A stretch of 64,000 nucleotides of DNA from Aphanomyces cochlioides (Eukaryota; Oomycota; Saprolegniomycetes; Saprolegniales; Verrucalvaceae): positions 1,457,501-1,521,500 of the forward strand of contig JAHQRK010000013.1 in NCBI GenBank assembly GCA_019828595.1. Direction: 5' to 3'. This document shows, piece after piece, positions 22,890 through 34,628 of the stretch (the stretch's first letter is position 1; every line of letters begins with the position of its first letter). Both the position numbers and the translations under genes were made by a program. The notes under the pieces were generated by a model. It was given only the letters and a program-made list of their open reading frames with translations, searched no databases and was not told the DNA's origin.

Positions 22890-22916
22890 GTTTCAGTGAA
22901 ACAGTTTCACTGAAAC
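22890..22916. promoter_or_regulatory. Perfect 27-bp palindrome in a divergent promoter
   Basis: GTTTCAGTGAAAC is followed after one base by its exact inverse GTTTCACTGAAAC. A further half-site (GGTGAAAC) follows at 22920. It lies in the 258-bp region between the start codons of CEP76 (minus) and the finger gene (plus), so it could be an operator for either or both. The regulatory role is inferred. Confidence 0.5.
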
Positions 22917-23125
22917 CGATGGTGAAACTCACGACACACCCTTTCTAGCCGAGAAAAAAGATGGAAGAAACGACAAAGAGCTGCTCCAAGCGCCTTTGAT
23001 TTCGCTACTCGATTCAGTCTTACCCAAGATGCACTGAGCCCCCGAAATAACTTTTTTCGAGACGGGGTAGACTTGACCATCGTGAATCGGCAGCCTTATT
23101 TCTTTTTTTATCCGTCTCAGCGAGC

Positions 23126-23728
23126 ATGGCGAGTCAAATTTTGGCGCGTTGGATAGAGCCGCGACGGTGCTGCCTATCTCCATGTCCTCGTTTTGCCAAA
23201 GTCGATCAAATGTGTCTCCTTCATGCGTCGCTGCCCAACCCGACTGTCGGTGCTGGCCTCAGCAACTCGACACGGACGTGCCAACACCCAAAATGCACCA
23301 AGATGGCGAAATCACGAGGTTTATGCATTCGCCACGGTGGTGGAAAACGATGCCAGGCATTGGAATGCATCAAAAGCGCCAAGGAGGGGGGATTTTGTAT
23401 TGCCCATGGTGGAGGAAAGCGTTGTCAAATGCCAAACTGCGGCAAATCGGCTCTCGCTGGTGGCTTCTGCGTCGCCCATGGTGGTGGCAAACGATGCCAA
23501 GTGCCAGATTGCCCCAAATCTGCAGTCTCTCGTGGTCTTTGTATCGCTCACGGCGGGGGACGACGCTGTCAAGCCCCAAATTGCTCGAAAAGCGCTGTGG
23601 GGGGATGTTTCTGTGTTGCCCACGGCGGGGGAACTCGATGCAGCATTCCAGGATGTGTCAAAGGTGCCGTTGCTGGCGGTGTTTGCATTCGCCACGGCGG
23701 GGGACGCATTTATCTTGGGATAACGTAA
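23126..23728 (+). CDS. Tandem-repeat CCCH-finger ('WRKY19-like') protein
   Basis: A 200-residue protein with no intron. After about 15 residues it is almost wholly made of seven units of C-x4-C-x9-C-x2-H. The last six form a near-perfect 24-residue tandem array joined by HGGGKR-type linkers (CQALEC...CIAHGGGKR, CQMPNC...CVAHGGGKR and so on). The first unit (CCLSPC...CLLH) is divergent. This HGGGKRC repeat is the signature of the region N-terminal to the WRKY domain in plant WRKY19 and of many oomycete proteins; there is no WRKYGQK motif here. Unlike the genes at 7822 and 13812 it has no acidic tail, ending soon after the last finger. The repeats probably bind zinc; the ligand or target is unknown. 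It is divergently transcribed from CEP76. Confidence 0.85.
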   Translation: MASQILARWIEPRRCCLSPCPRFAKVDQMCLLHASLPNPTVGAGLSNSTRTCQHPKCTKMAKSRGLCIRHGGGKRCQALECIKSAKEGGFCIAHGGGKRCQMPNCGKSALAGGFCVAHGGGKRCQVPDCPKSAVSRGLCIAHGGGRRCQAPNCSKSAVGGCFCVAHGGGTRCSIPGCVKGAVAGGVCIRHGGGRIYLGIT

Positions 23729-24518
23729 TCTATGTAATGTTAATATGTAAACAATTTCAAAGTCCCTGACTTTTGTCAAATAATCAAGGTAGTTGCTTAT
23801 TAGTATATGGTATTCTCAATTGGAATGTCACTAAAGCGAGGTATCATTACATCATCATTGGAAATTTTCGTATATAAGTATACTAACCCAACGTGGTATG
23901 GAGGAAAGACCTGCTAAATTTAGCCAGATTTATTTATTTCTGGTAATTATTTTATTAGCCAATCCAGTTAAGCCATTTGAGAGGATGGAGTGATTTGATT
24001 GGTCGATTAAAATTCGATGGAGCATAATAATACCAAACAGGTTTTATTCGAGATTGCGGTGGGTTTTAGAGAAGGTCTCAAGGAGTACCATCGAAATTAG
24101 AACAATTCCGCGCTAGTGTGCGAGATAAAAAGAGCTTTGTCAACGTCCCCAAGTGAATTAGCTGTTGTCTGGCGGGCTTTCCTGCCTTCAATAGCTGAGA
24201 GCTGGTTTTATCACACATAGAATAGATTCGAAATACTCAAAATACAATCGAAATCGAGAATGGGCATAGACACAAACAGTGCATTCTGCCATGATTCACA
24301 CTTCTCACGATGCTGACCTATTAATAGTTATTGATTGAAGCCATAGAAAGCTGTGCAGTGCAGTGAAAATAGACAACGCCAGGAGTCTCTGGATGTGGAT
24401 TTGTTAACTTCAGGTTACTTTTTCGATGCAGTCATTTTGGAGTCGACACCATATTATATAGTTTAACCTATAAAACGCGTTTTTCGCCTTCGAGAAAATG
24501 TTCATTATCCAATCTTCC
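23729..24518. other. Intergenic, no gene recognised
   Basis: Holds the 3' region of the finger gene and the promoter of the SERF-like gene. A TGATTTGATTGGTC motif (23990) belongs to the dispersed CCAATCA series. No coding frame of note. Confidence 0.5.
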
Positions 24519-24740
24519 ATGACTCGTGGAGATCAACGTGACCGAGACCGTGCCGTGCGTTTGCTTCTGTCGTTCCTGTAAGCTCACTTCGTTCTGTTGT
24601 AGAAAGCCCAAGCCCGCGCCGCAAAGAATAACCCAAGCAAAGGCCGATCGGACGGCTTGACGCCACAACAACGTCGCGAAGCCGACGCGAAAGCCCTCGC
24701 TGACAAAATAGCCAAGAAAGCGGCGAAAGCCAGCGGCTAG
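24519..24740 (+). CDS. Small SERF/4F5-family protein
   Basis: Two small exons, 24519-24554 and 24603-24740, are joined across a 48-nt intron (GTGCGT...TTGTAG), giving 57 residues. The start MTRGDQRDRDRA followed by KAQARAAKNNPSKG is the typical beginning of the 4F5/SERF family (small EDRK-rich factors, usual start MTRGNQR/MARGNQR). The rest is highly charged (LTPQQRREADAKALADK) and ends in a Lys/Ala helix. Family members are disordered proteins that modify protein aggregation and bind nucleic acids. The gene is too short for simple open-frame detection. Splice phase is 0 on both sides. The call rests on the N-terminal signature. Confidence 0.8.
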
Positions 24741-25350
24741 CTCCACACATAGGCGCAATCACTTAATCTATACAATATATGGTTTCTAAACCGACCGCAA
24801 AGACCATGCGACCATATCGAGGTAAAGAAAACTTGTGAGCACCACACAGCGACTTGACGATGGAACAACAACGCATTGCGATCCCCAAAACCCCTTCACC
24901 CCTTGTCCCAATGAACCCCTACACCCCCTGAAGAGTCCTTTCATCATGCAGTGCTGCTCGAGGCTGCTTTGTCGTCGACATGGTTTCTCACTGCTTTACT
25001 TTCTAGAGTAAGCTGTCTCATGCCTGTGTAGCTACATCGAGGCACAATCCAGTGCTTAGGCTGATCTACTTGTAGTTTTTTAAGGTTTTCACCAAGAGAT
25101 TGTGCACTTGAGCTCAAACGGCAATGGTCTCAATTCAGCTTGGATTGATCACTTGAATCTACGTGTCTTGCCATGTCTTCCCACTCGACGTCTGAACGAT
25201 TGCTGCTCTTCCAGCTCTCAATTTGCCGTCGTTTGTTCCAGACTGTGTAGTTCACCACCGGGGGCTTAAAATAGCTTTCACAGCAAGCGCCATGAAGCGC
25301 GATTACACCCTCAATCGTTCGTCCTCTGCGTGACTGGTATGCCCTAAGCT
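24741..25350. other. Intergenic, no gene recognised
   Basis: Contains a C-rich patch (about 24880-24940) similar in style to that at 18.2 kb and the presumed promoter of the next gene. Confidence 0.5.
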
Positions 25351-27649
25351 ATGACTAGACGCTGTCTCGTCCAGTCGCTTGTTGCCAACGATGGATCGTC
25401 CATTGGGGTCGAAAAAACCCATGGCATTGCCGGCATTGTGTCTCGAACCGATCGAAGCCATGTCGTCCAAAGTACTGCCACAGCTGCTGCTGCGTACGGC
25501 TATAAGCTAGTGACTGTGTAGGAAGCGCAGCTCTCAGCTCGACACGTTGCCCATCGCTCTCAGAGTCACTTCGAATCCATTTTGAAATCATCGACGTGGG
25601 TGCTCAAGAACGCCCTCGCTTCTGAATCATCTCGCCCAGTGCGTGAGCTCCACGTACGTTTCTCGAGAGCTTATGCGAGCTACCGACTCCATGAATACTC
25701 GAAAGCGCTGGCGGATTTCTCCCATTGCATTGAGATCGAACCAGCGTGGCATTTAGCGCACTACAATCGAGGTTTGCGTCGACTTGTCCGTCCAAAGTCA
25801 ACTGTGCACTTAGCATGCACGTATTACAAGATTGGAAAGCTCGACGAAGCCGTGCAGGATATCACAAAAGCCATCAAGTACGACTCGAAGAATAAAATCT
25901 ACTTGGAAAGCAGGGCGACACTACTGCGTGCATTGGTTGGACCGATCAAAGTTTGTCCATAAAGCGAGCGATTCTAGGGGCGATTCAAAGAAGCGATTGA
26001 AGATTACAATCGTATCGAGGATGTGAATGCCAACGACAATGGAAACGACGAGCGATTAGTCGCAACACCCCCGGCACAATTGCAGCGACGGGCTAGTAGT
26101 ATGGGCAAACTTATTCTGGACGACGATGGGCTTCATCCATCCCTCAGTCGACTTCTTCGCACGGTTTGGCAGCTTTCTTTCGTGGGAATTCATGGCATGG
26201 CTAGCTGCCAAGCGAACGCACGACGTTTGATCTATTGAATGTTGTCCCGGTCGTCAAAACGTGGCGGTTCTTTCACGAACAATCGGAAGTACGTACCATG
26301 AACGACGAGGAGGTTTGACGTTGCTCTCTCTCTTCTTGTTGCTTGTAGAAAGCCATGATGGATTTCTTGATGGCAGGGGCGTTGGAGACGTACAAACCTC
26401 GTCATCCCGTCTTTCGACAAGGCGACGAAGCAAATACATTTTATATTCTCATGTCGGGCAGTGTATCCGTGAGCGTCAATGTCTTTGGTACGTTCGCCAC
26501 CGACGCCTCCCCCAGGTTGAGAACTCATGGGGGGACGTAGAGCATGGCACACTCAAGTCGAAAAAAGTCTGCACACTCCTTCCAGGGGATGGATTTGGCG
26601 AGCCGCGAGAAGTGCAAGGACCTCGCCGTGCGACAGTCACCGCGCTTGGCAAAGTCCATTGTCTAGCAGTGAGTCACGTAGTCTACGAAGAGGCATTGCG
26701 AGATCACATGGTACTATACTTCTTCTTCATACACTTCACCGACGGCGGGATAGAAATTCGTCTACAAAGAGAAATGTCAAGTTCTGCGGCAGTGTCGTGT
26801 CTTTGAATCGTACGTATACTTCTCCCCCCTGCTTCCCCTTCTTTCCCCCTTGGATGTTTGACTAAATCGCTCGTGGGTGTCTAGTTGCTCCGACGAAACG
26901 ATTGAAAGAATCGCCCAACTCTCTAGCGTTCTTTTGTTTGAACCATTTCGGACATTGCTTAAAGCTGGTGAACTGGTCGACAAGCTCTTTGTGATCAAGC
27001 GAGGTGTTTGCTATGTCACAAAGTCTCTTCCCCGTGATGCCCTTCGAAAAGTATGTCGCTCTCGTCGATTCTACCTCTCAATTTTATTGACTAGACGAAG
27101 AAAAAGCCAAATTACGATGGTTCGTGGGTCCTTGACAATGGCTGGCAGCTTACAAATCCACGCTTGCGCAATGACTTCCATGGTAGAGCTGAAGACAATC
27201 CCCCAGTTGTGTGCTGATGATGAGCTTTATAGAGGCCATGGGGCATTTACCAACGACAGATTGCATCGATGTGACGGTTGCGACGCTCACAACTGGCCAA
27301 GTCTTTGGTGAAGTGCGTCATTTCCTCCACGTGGAACTTTGTTCTTCACTGGCAGCGATTCTAGGTGTGTGTTTTAAGGCACAACCAACTTTCGACGGTC
27401 TCCGTCACGTCGACGACCATGGTGGAAGTGCTCGAATTATCACAAGATGGCTTGGCGCAACTCAACCTCAAGTTTAATAGCCGCACGATGAACGCGCTCC
27501 AGGACTCGTTTCTATTTCACAATCCACCGCCACCAAAGATCGCTCAATTGATGCGCGAACGAGCGAAATGGGACCACGACAAGACGAAAATCATACGAGA
27601 TGTGCTGGATCGCAATCCCACCCAAACAAGGCGGCATTCACACAAGTGA
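25351..27649 (+). CDS. TPR and double cyclic-nucleotide-binding domain protein
   Basis: A multi-exon gene whose outer borders are uncertain: the start may be ATG 25351 or 25391, and the end may lie in further exons up to about 28.3 kb. The N-terminal part contains TPR helices (FSRAYASYRLHEYSKALADF, YYKIGKLDEAVQDITKAIKY and, after an intron, RFKEAIEDYNRIEDV). Next comes a first cNMP-binding domain: PRHPVFRQGDEANTFYILMS, then, after an intron, LLPGDGFGE and GPRRATVTAL, which keep the phosphate-binding Gly-Glu and Arg. A second domain follows with RIAQLSSVLLFEPFRTLLKA, ELVDKLFVIKRGVCYV and LTTGQVFGE. At least six introns fit GT-AG. It probably senses cAMP or cGMP and holds partners through the TPRs; the pathway is unknown. 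Confidence 0.75.
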
Positions 27650-29359
27650 AATGTCCATCGTGCCAAGTTTGTCAACTCTGTAGATATGACCGTAATAATC
27701 GACAGCGTTCAATGCGTCGTTCCATCAAGCAGACTTCGTTGACTGACGTAGAACGACAACTAGAACCACAAATTCACAAGTTGCATTGACCGCCTGGACA
27801 GTGTTTAAGCGCCAGTCTGTGGATTCGTTCAGGTGGCAACTCCTCCAAGTATCGCTTGGTCACTTTGGTCACAACTACGTAGACGCAGCTGGAATTACCA
27901 CTAGGAATCCATCAAGCAATCGCATACTCCATCTCTTCTTGTCTCTTTCACGGTGCCGACTGAAAAATCTCGACGTGGTTCGTGCCGCCGATGGACAAAT
28001 TGTTGGATCTTTGAAGATCTTCAAGTCGAGAACAAGTTGAGGATGCGAATGGAGAGATGCGTCGTTTCACGTTTTTTGAAGAATATCCGTCCGTGATCAA
28101 TCAACAATAAGAAAGACGCAACGCCGCTTTTCTCCATCCAAGCGTCCTCTGCAGCCGACGATCAGTTCCATGGAAGATTTCCTCGAAAAGTCGACAATAA
28201 ATTATTGTATTGTGGCCATACTTCATCGATTTCTCATCCATGGCACGATCAATTTTTCGGCGTTCCCAGCGCTGCTGTCGAATGAAGAGCAAAGAGAGAG
28301 AGAACTCGAAAATGTTCCACTCACTTGATTCAACCGTGTCGACCGCCACGCGCGTGGATATACGACAGAAATCCACAAAATTTGACTGTCCAGCGGTTCT
28401 GTCCATCCACGCGCACACCATGCATCATGTCATGTTCCAAACATGTGGTCGTCGTGTACTGAATACAGTCACTCCCGTAGTTTTATTCAAATCAAATACA
28501 AAATACAAGTATAAATAAAAGTTTTATATATAATGAGGAGTACTTGGTGGTACCCAATAGTAAACAAAGCTTGTAAGCCACAGGCAAAGGTGGGCATGCC
28601 AAGCACACACGATCGACCGTCACTTACAGAAACCCCTCGTTGATGCTGGCTATCTACTTGGAGTTCTGTGTGTATCGTAACTCGTGCAAGCCGATGCATA
28701 TCAAACCAATTCTTATAGACGCAATCGCCACCCACTTTGCTCCAAGTGTCGCAATGTCCAACACGTCGCAAATACAAGTACCACGTGGAAATGCTTCTTT
28801 TTTATCGCCTCTAGCATAGATCCGTCCATCATCTCCATCAACACACCCGCTGAATAAAATACACTCAAGCTTTCATCAAATGCAATACGCCACTACTTGC
28901 CAAGTGTGGGTTGTCCCTATCAAGTTTAAAAGGCCAACTTCTTCGGGCGACAACACGGCACTCTAGGATTCAAATGGCGTGGCATCTTAGGCTCTCAAGA
29001 TTCATGGCCACTCTGAAATTGTTAGCTCTGTGTCCCACCGTTGACTGCGCTGTCATGTCCCCGTGAAAAGTTGATTTTCAAGCATTCATAAGCTTCACGA
29101 CCAAGGTATGCCTCATCTCATGGCCATGAATCGTGCTGACTTGGTCGTGAAACGTTGGTCAGTCGTACTGTCCACGTGAATTTTAAACTAAATTTTAATT
29201 ACAATACAAAGTTTCATATAAAATCTGTAATTTTAAAAATATTCGATATTCCAATGGTTTTACATTTGACTTGATTAAAGTATGTAAGATCTGCCGCACA
29301 TTCTGTGGATTGGCTATCATCATGGCGAGACTGTCGAGAGAACCATTTGTCAACTTGGC
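27650..29359. other. Region downstream of the cNMP-binding gene, unresolved
   Basis: Short protein-like frames (27700-27789 and about 28110-28330) could be terminal exons of the preceding gene, but I could not join them convincingly. From 28.5 to 29.3 kb I see no gene. An inverted repeat TTCACGACCAAG/CTTGGTCGTGAA lies at about 29094-29150. Confidence 0.35.
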
Positions 29360-29462
29360 ATGTTCTCACGAAGAGCCGATCCATCCACGCCGACCGCGGC
29401 GACCTATCAAAGCGGCAACAGCACGCCCAAGCGTGAATGCAACGATGTCTTCTTTCTCCTGA
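29322..29462 (+). promoter_or_regulatory. Possible overlapping upstream ORF on the SLC44 transcript
   Basis: An ATG at 29322, in a different frame, lies 38 bases before the SLC44 start at 29360 and reads to 29462, overlapping the true start. If it is within the mRNA it would lower translation of the main frame. The transcript start is unknown. Confidence 0.3.
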
Positions 29463-30913
29463 TCTTTGTCGGCCTTGTCGTCATGACGGTCGTCTTTGCC
29501 GCAAGCTACGGCTCCACCCTTGTCGATTTGACGAATGTGCCCAACGTTGGAAGCACGACCGGCATGAAAATGGTGCTGAAATACGCAGCCTACGCTGGCG
29601 CTTCGTCGACGGTTTTGTCCCTTGTATGGATTTTGATCATGATGCTCATGGGCGAACTCATGATTTGGTTCACGATGATCTCGATGATCGTTGCCTGCAT
29701 TGCCGGTGCGATCTTCATGACCAAACGCCTCCATGACCTCGGCCAAAAGTATTACTGGTGGCCTGCCGTCGCCTTTGGAACTGTCGCGTTGCTCTTGGCG
29801 TTGTACACTTACTGCATTCGAGTACGTTTGATGAATTTCCCAGGATTTTGTAGCTCATGACTTTCATTGTAGCACCGCATCAAGTTTGCCGCCAAGCACT
29901 TGCGAGTCGCTGGTAGCGCTCTCTTCCGCCTTCCCGTGGTCTTTGTTGTCACGATTTGCATGGTGGCTGTTCAATTGGTGTGGGGCGTCACCTGGGTCAC
30001 CGGCACGTTTGGATTGCTCAACAAAATGAAGTACATTGTGATCTCCGACGCATGCTCGAATGCCGCCACGTACAACACGCCAGCCTGCACTGTGACTATC
30101 GAATATGGTGGTGTCATTGGCATGTTCATCGTCATGTTGATCGTTTTCTTCTGGGGCGCTTTAGTGGTCGAAGGTATCATTGCTGTTACTGTCTCGGGCA
30201 CTGTTGGCTCGTGGCGCAACAACGTCGCTGCTCCTTGCATTACCATCTCGAGCTGGCTCCGCGCTGTTACGCTCAACTTGGGCAGTATTTGCTTTGGCTC
30301 TCTCATCGTTGCGATCTTGGAGACGATCATGGCCATTTTGTCGATGTTCCAATCGGCCGCCCAAGCTGAAGGCAACTGCGTCCTTGCTTGCATTGCTGGT
30401 TGCTTGGCCTGCATTGTCGGCTGCATCAAGAGCTGGATGGAAACGTTCAACCGATATGCCTACACGTACATTGGTATCCATGGCTTCAGCTTCATGACTG
30501 CTGGCCGCCACGTCTCGGATATGTTTGCCGCCAAGGGATGGACTGCGATTGTCAACGATGACTTGGCTCAATGGGTCTTTTTCCTCGGCAATCTCGTCGT
30601 CGGCGCCATCTCCGCGTGGATTGCTATCCACTTTGTGGGCTCAGACGTGACCACGCAAATCTTCCCTGGCGTGAAAGATCCCGAATACATTGTCGGCGTG
30701 TGTGCCTTCCTCGTCGGATACATCGTCAACAGCGTCTTTATGAGCGTCATGGCCAGTGCCGTCGCGACCGTATTTGTCCTGTGGGCGGAGGATCCCCAAG
30801 GCTGGCAACTCACTCAACCGGACCATTACGCCCGCCTCCATGCCGCCTGGCTTGAGATCTACCCTGCTGAATACAACGACGGTCATGGCAAACCCCCCAC
30901 AACGGTGGCATAA
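29360..30913 (+). CDS. Choline transporter-like protein (SLC44/CTL, PNS1-like)
   Basis: Two exons, 29360-29821 and 29873-30913, with a phase-0 intron GTACGT...TTGTAG, giving 500 residues. It has about ten hydrophobic segments. After a short hydrophilic start, membrane segments begin near residue 30 (VFFLLIFVGLVVMTVVF). The C-terminal half has the choline_transpo family signature: Cys-rich CVLACIAGCLACIVGCIKSW, then FNRYAYTYIGIHGFSF and the DMFAAKGWTAIVNDDL stretch before the last segments. The family takes up choline or ethanolamine at plasma, mitochondrial or vacuolar membranes; yeast Pns1 has no proven substrate. The end of this gene, from the last 25 codons through about 220 bp downstream, is duplicated at 46587-46886. 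Confidence 0.9.
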
Positions 30914-31134
30914 GGTTTGATGTTAAGCAAATAGGAAGGGCTATCTATCTAGACACAATCAAAGTATTCGCATGATATTTGTATCCCCACACTGTGTCGG
31001 CCTCAAGCAAATGCTCGCAAGTCTCCTCGGGTAGTTGCTTTCCATCTTGGATCAATGTCAGAGCTCATACAGACAGATTTGAGCTAGGGAATCACTGCAG
31101 GGGGATGATGAATACGGTAAGAATTTCTGTGGAG
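30836..31134 (+). repeat. Segment duplicated at 46587-46886 (left copy)
   Basis: Covers the last codons, the stop and about 220 bp of 3' flank of the SLC44 gene. The right copy is nearly identical, with scattered substitutions and small indels. Both are in the same orientation. Confidence 0.9.
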
Positions 31135-32073
31135 CTCGGAAATTTGTAAGAGTTGGACGTGTTCACTATTGCTCACAGGGTGTAACACATCTCTGATTGG
31201 CTAAAATCAAACATTTATATTATCGATTTGACACGAATTTCCGAATCGGTTTGAAGAATCGCGCAGGGAAGAACCGATCGCAAATCGATCCCATTGGTCA
31301 ATATACAAACTTTCAAAATTTTGACCAATCAAAATGCTTAAATGAATTTCGGTATTGTGATTTCCGTGCCAATTTCAGGCGATATTTCCAATCGCCTGGA
31401 AATCGTCCGGACAATATGATTGGCTAAAAATAATTTTACTATCAATTGATTGGCTGAAAACTGACCTAAGTTTGTGAGAGAAAAGCTGCAAATCTCACGT
31501 CATCTCATGACTCTGAACAATCTTCCACAGCGGCCCCACCTCGAAGAGAATTCCACGTTATTCAGCGCTCCTCACGTTGAGCGTACAACGAGTGGAGAGG
31601 TCTCTGGCCTCGCCAGCGCAGCGACGAAGCTTCGTCGATTTCGTGTACCATCCCGATAAGACTTCAACCAAAGGTCAAAATAACCTTCTAAAATTGATAT
31701 TTGTATTATATTTCGGAGGTCCGGCGATTTGCCGGCGGTTGATTCAACCAATCGCCGGAGGAAAGTTTGAGTATGGTGCACATCATCTAGAGACGACATT
31801 ATTTTCGTTACCTTTGACCGTCGATAAATTTCTGGAGAGTCCAATTAAGGATAAGAAAAGCGTAATATCGATAGAAATGGATTAGAGGAAGACATGTTAC
31901 CGCTTGAAATTGCTCTATTCAAAGAATTGATTGAGTTATGGTGATTCTCCTGAGGTCACTTTTGTGATCAAATGTATGGAAAAGGACAGATTTTGGCCAT
32001 AGGGGTGCTCGTCAACTATACTTGAAATTTGTATTGACAAAATTTATCCGGAACATCTGAGTTGTTATCCGTA
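31135..32073. other. Intergenic spacer at the left edge of the transposon island
   Basis: AT-rich, with at least five ATTGGCTAAAA/GACCAATCAAA motifs between 31190 and 31460. No gene recognised. Confidence 0.5.
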
Positions 32074-32361
32074 TACTACTCCGGTCCAGAAAACTTGCTA
32101 CGGTGTTTACACTTGATTAAAGTATGATCTAGCGGAATGCTTTATCTTGATTTTTGTATGGAAACTTGAAAACATATAAAGGGACAAGAAAATATAATGA
32201 TGTATTCGGGCAAAAACTGGCAATAAATCAAAATAACAGCACTTAACTGGACTTCCACCAAGCTTCAACCAACCTCCACCAAACTCCACCATACGGATAA
32301 CATATAATTATCCGTACCAAGATCGTGCCTTTTCACTCTTGTACTGTACCTTGTCCACAGA

Positions 32362-34447
32362 ATGCCACGATCAAAATGCTCGGATATGCTCGAACCTGAC
32401 GTGCAACAACGAGTCGACAGTGAAGTAAGCAAGCTCTTGGCTAAACTAGCTCTCCAACAGTCCAATGTGTCGCGCTCTCACACAGGGTCCAGATGCCTCA
32501 AACTCAACTCAAAATTGGCTTACAGAAAGCATCTCAATGGTTTGAAGTTCTTTTGTTCTTTAATAGGCGACTACGAGAGCCTCTTGGTGCTCTTAGATAA
32601 CCCACCAGAGCCATTTTGCCCCTCTATGAACCCCACAACAATTGCAGACTTCATCAACTATAAACGCGGCCAAACTGGCTCGACTTTTTATCGTATAGGT
32701 TACACATCACCATGCGTGGATGTCCTTGGCCGTCCTATGACAGCCCAGGGAGGTTGGAATGATCCGCGCAACGTGGATCAGATGCTTTCTGCTATTACAG
32801 TTGTTCATGCAGCACGGGGGCAGCGTGGGCAATTTTTCGACCATTGTCAAGAATGTTGCAAATTCAGCACTGATAGCAGCTTTATTGGTTGCCGATTTCA
32901 TAGAGGATCACCATTATTGTGGAGAAAAGGAAATCCCAAAGTCTCCGAAATTGTCGAAAATACTGCGAAAGCCAGCTTTCAAAGAAGTTCTGGATACAGA
33001 GCCCAAGGTGACTCACCCCTTTCACCTTGGGAATTGATGAATGTTCGTACCCATCTGCTTTCGTCAAATCATTATCCTGATTTCCAGCTGTTTGTCATGG
33101 TTTTGCTTTGCACTAAACTCTTTTTGCGTGGAGACGAGCTTGTATCAATCAAGCTCGATCATTTTTTGTCTGATTTAGCTATTGTACGTCATGACGGTAT
33201 CGTTGAAGCTCTAGCATTAAATATCCAGGGCAAATGCGACTCTGCACCTGTTACTTTGATGTTATGGTGTGACGATGTGCTTCCTATGCTCTGTCCTACT
33301 CGCCATCTGCTGATGTATCTGCATTTGTCAAATATTTCTGATCATGGATACCTCTTTGAAGGTGATTGTGATGGCCATTATGCTGCAGAATCCTTCCATC
33401 ATCGATTTAAATCTGTTTGTGATAAGCTGCTTGGTAGATCTGGCCCGTTTGGCTCACATTCGTGCCGGAAGACAGCTTATCTTTTGGCTGTTTGGGGTGG
33501 TGGTGAGGAAGGTGACATTATGCTCAGTGCAAGGCACAAATCATTGTCTCAGGCAATGAAATACAAGCGAGACGCGTTGTTCCTTTTGAACGTGGCCAAC
33601 AAAAACAATCGCAATTTAAGTGAGCTGGTGTCGAAGTGGAAACCAATTGTTTGTTGTGATTTACAAATGGGCCGAGCTATAAACTTTTCAGGAGCACTAT
33701 CTCTGAAACCATTGAAAGACCTGGCATTTGATTTTATTGCCAAGTTTTGCAAATGCCCCCCTGAGACAAATATCTTGGATATGGTGGGACGAGTTATAGA
33801 ATTCAACAAGCCAAGTACCACCATGGAGCAAATAGAGACTTTTTGCAACAATAATTTGAATTCAAACCAGAAAGGGCAATTGATGCAACTTCTAAATGCA
33901 ATGGCGATAGAAATGAAGTACGATGTTTTCAAGGCAACTTCATCTACATCACAGAACTCAACACAAGACATCACCAGCGACCAACAAAACTCTGCTGGTA
34001 CAGTTGCATGTGCTGGTGCAGTTGCATGTGTAGGTGAATCATCTTTGAATTGTGCTGGTTCCGAATTACACACGACTAGCGATGTACAGTAAAATCATAA
34101 TACTCCTGCAAACTCAACTCAACTAGATTGTTGGCAACAAGAGGAAGCGTGGCGGCTGCTTCGACTTTGACGGTCGTTTGAGTCTGAAGAATATAAAGGA
34201 CCCCACGGAGAAGTTGAAAACAATCTTGCGTTTCCACTCACAAATTCCGGCAAGCTCAAACGAGCTCACCGAGGGTGCACGTGCATTTGTAATATCTACA
34301 GTAGTACCCATTGCGATGTGCTTGCAGCGTCATTGCCAGAACGACGAAAAAGTGTTTCTGCAGAGGTGGCCAAATTTTTCGCATTCCAAGTTTGGAAAGC
34401 TCTGCTGCAGCGGCAAAGGGGATGTTTGTGCTTGTCATAATGTATAA
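32362..34447 (+). CDS. Crypton-like tyrosine recombinase
   Basis: The first exon from ATG 32362 gives a 576-residue open frame ending at 34092. A phase-0 GTACAG...ACTAG intron (34084-34126) would extend it by about 106 residues (KRKRGGCFDFDG... to a Cys-rich end, 34447), which I consider likely. The N-terminal half has a core-binding-like helical region (LAYRKHLNGLKFFCSLIGD) and a Cys/His cluster (HCQECCKF...CRFH). The catalytic domain shows the tyrosine-recombinase set: Arg in LFLRGDELVSIK, His-x-x-Arg in SHSCRKTAYL, His in SARHKS and Tyr in AMKYKRDA. This arrangement is typical of Cryptons, which occur in oomycetes. No stop or frameshift is present. It could integrate and excise circular DNA without a target duplication; that is known for the class, not shown here. 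Confidence 0.8.
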
Positions 34448-34628
34448 CATGGGATTCAAAAGTTGTTGTTTCAGTCATGCAGTGTGAATACGCGTGATAT
34501 GTGTGCCGCGCGCTGAAGGAACAGTTGGTTTTCAACCAGGTCCGTCTATTTCGGATAATATTGAATATCCGGTTCCACCACATTCCACCAACGATACAAG
34601 GTATGTATTTCTTTTTTATTACGAGTAC

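Noticed and set aside
23280..23720. Regular 72-bp spacing as a CRISPR-like or satellite array
   Set aside because: The units are in frame and encode zinc-finger repeats; there are no unique spacers between identical repeats.
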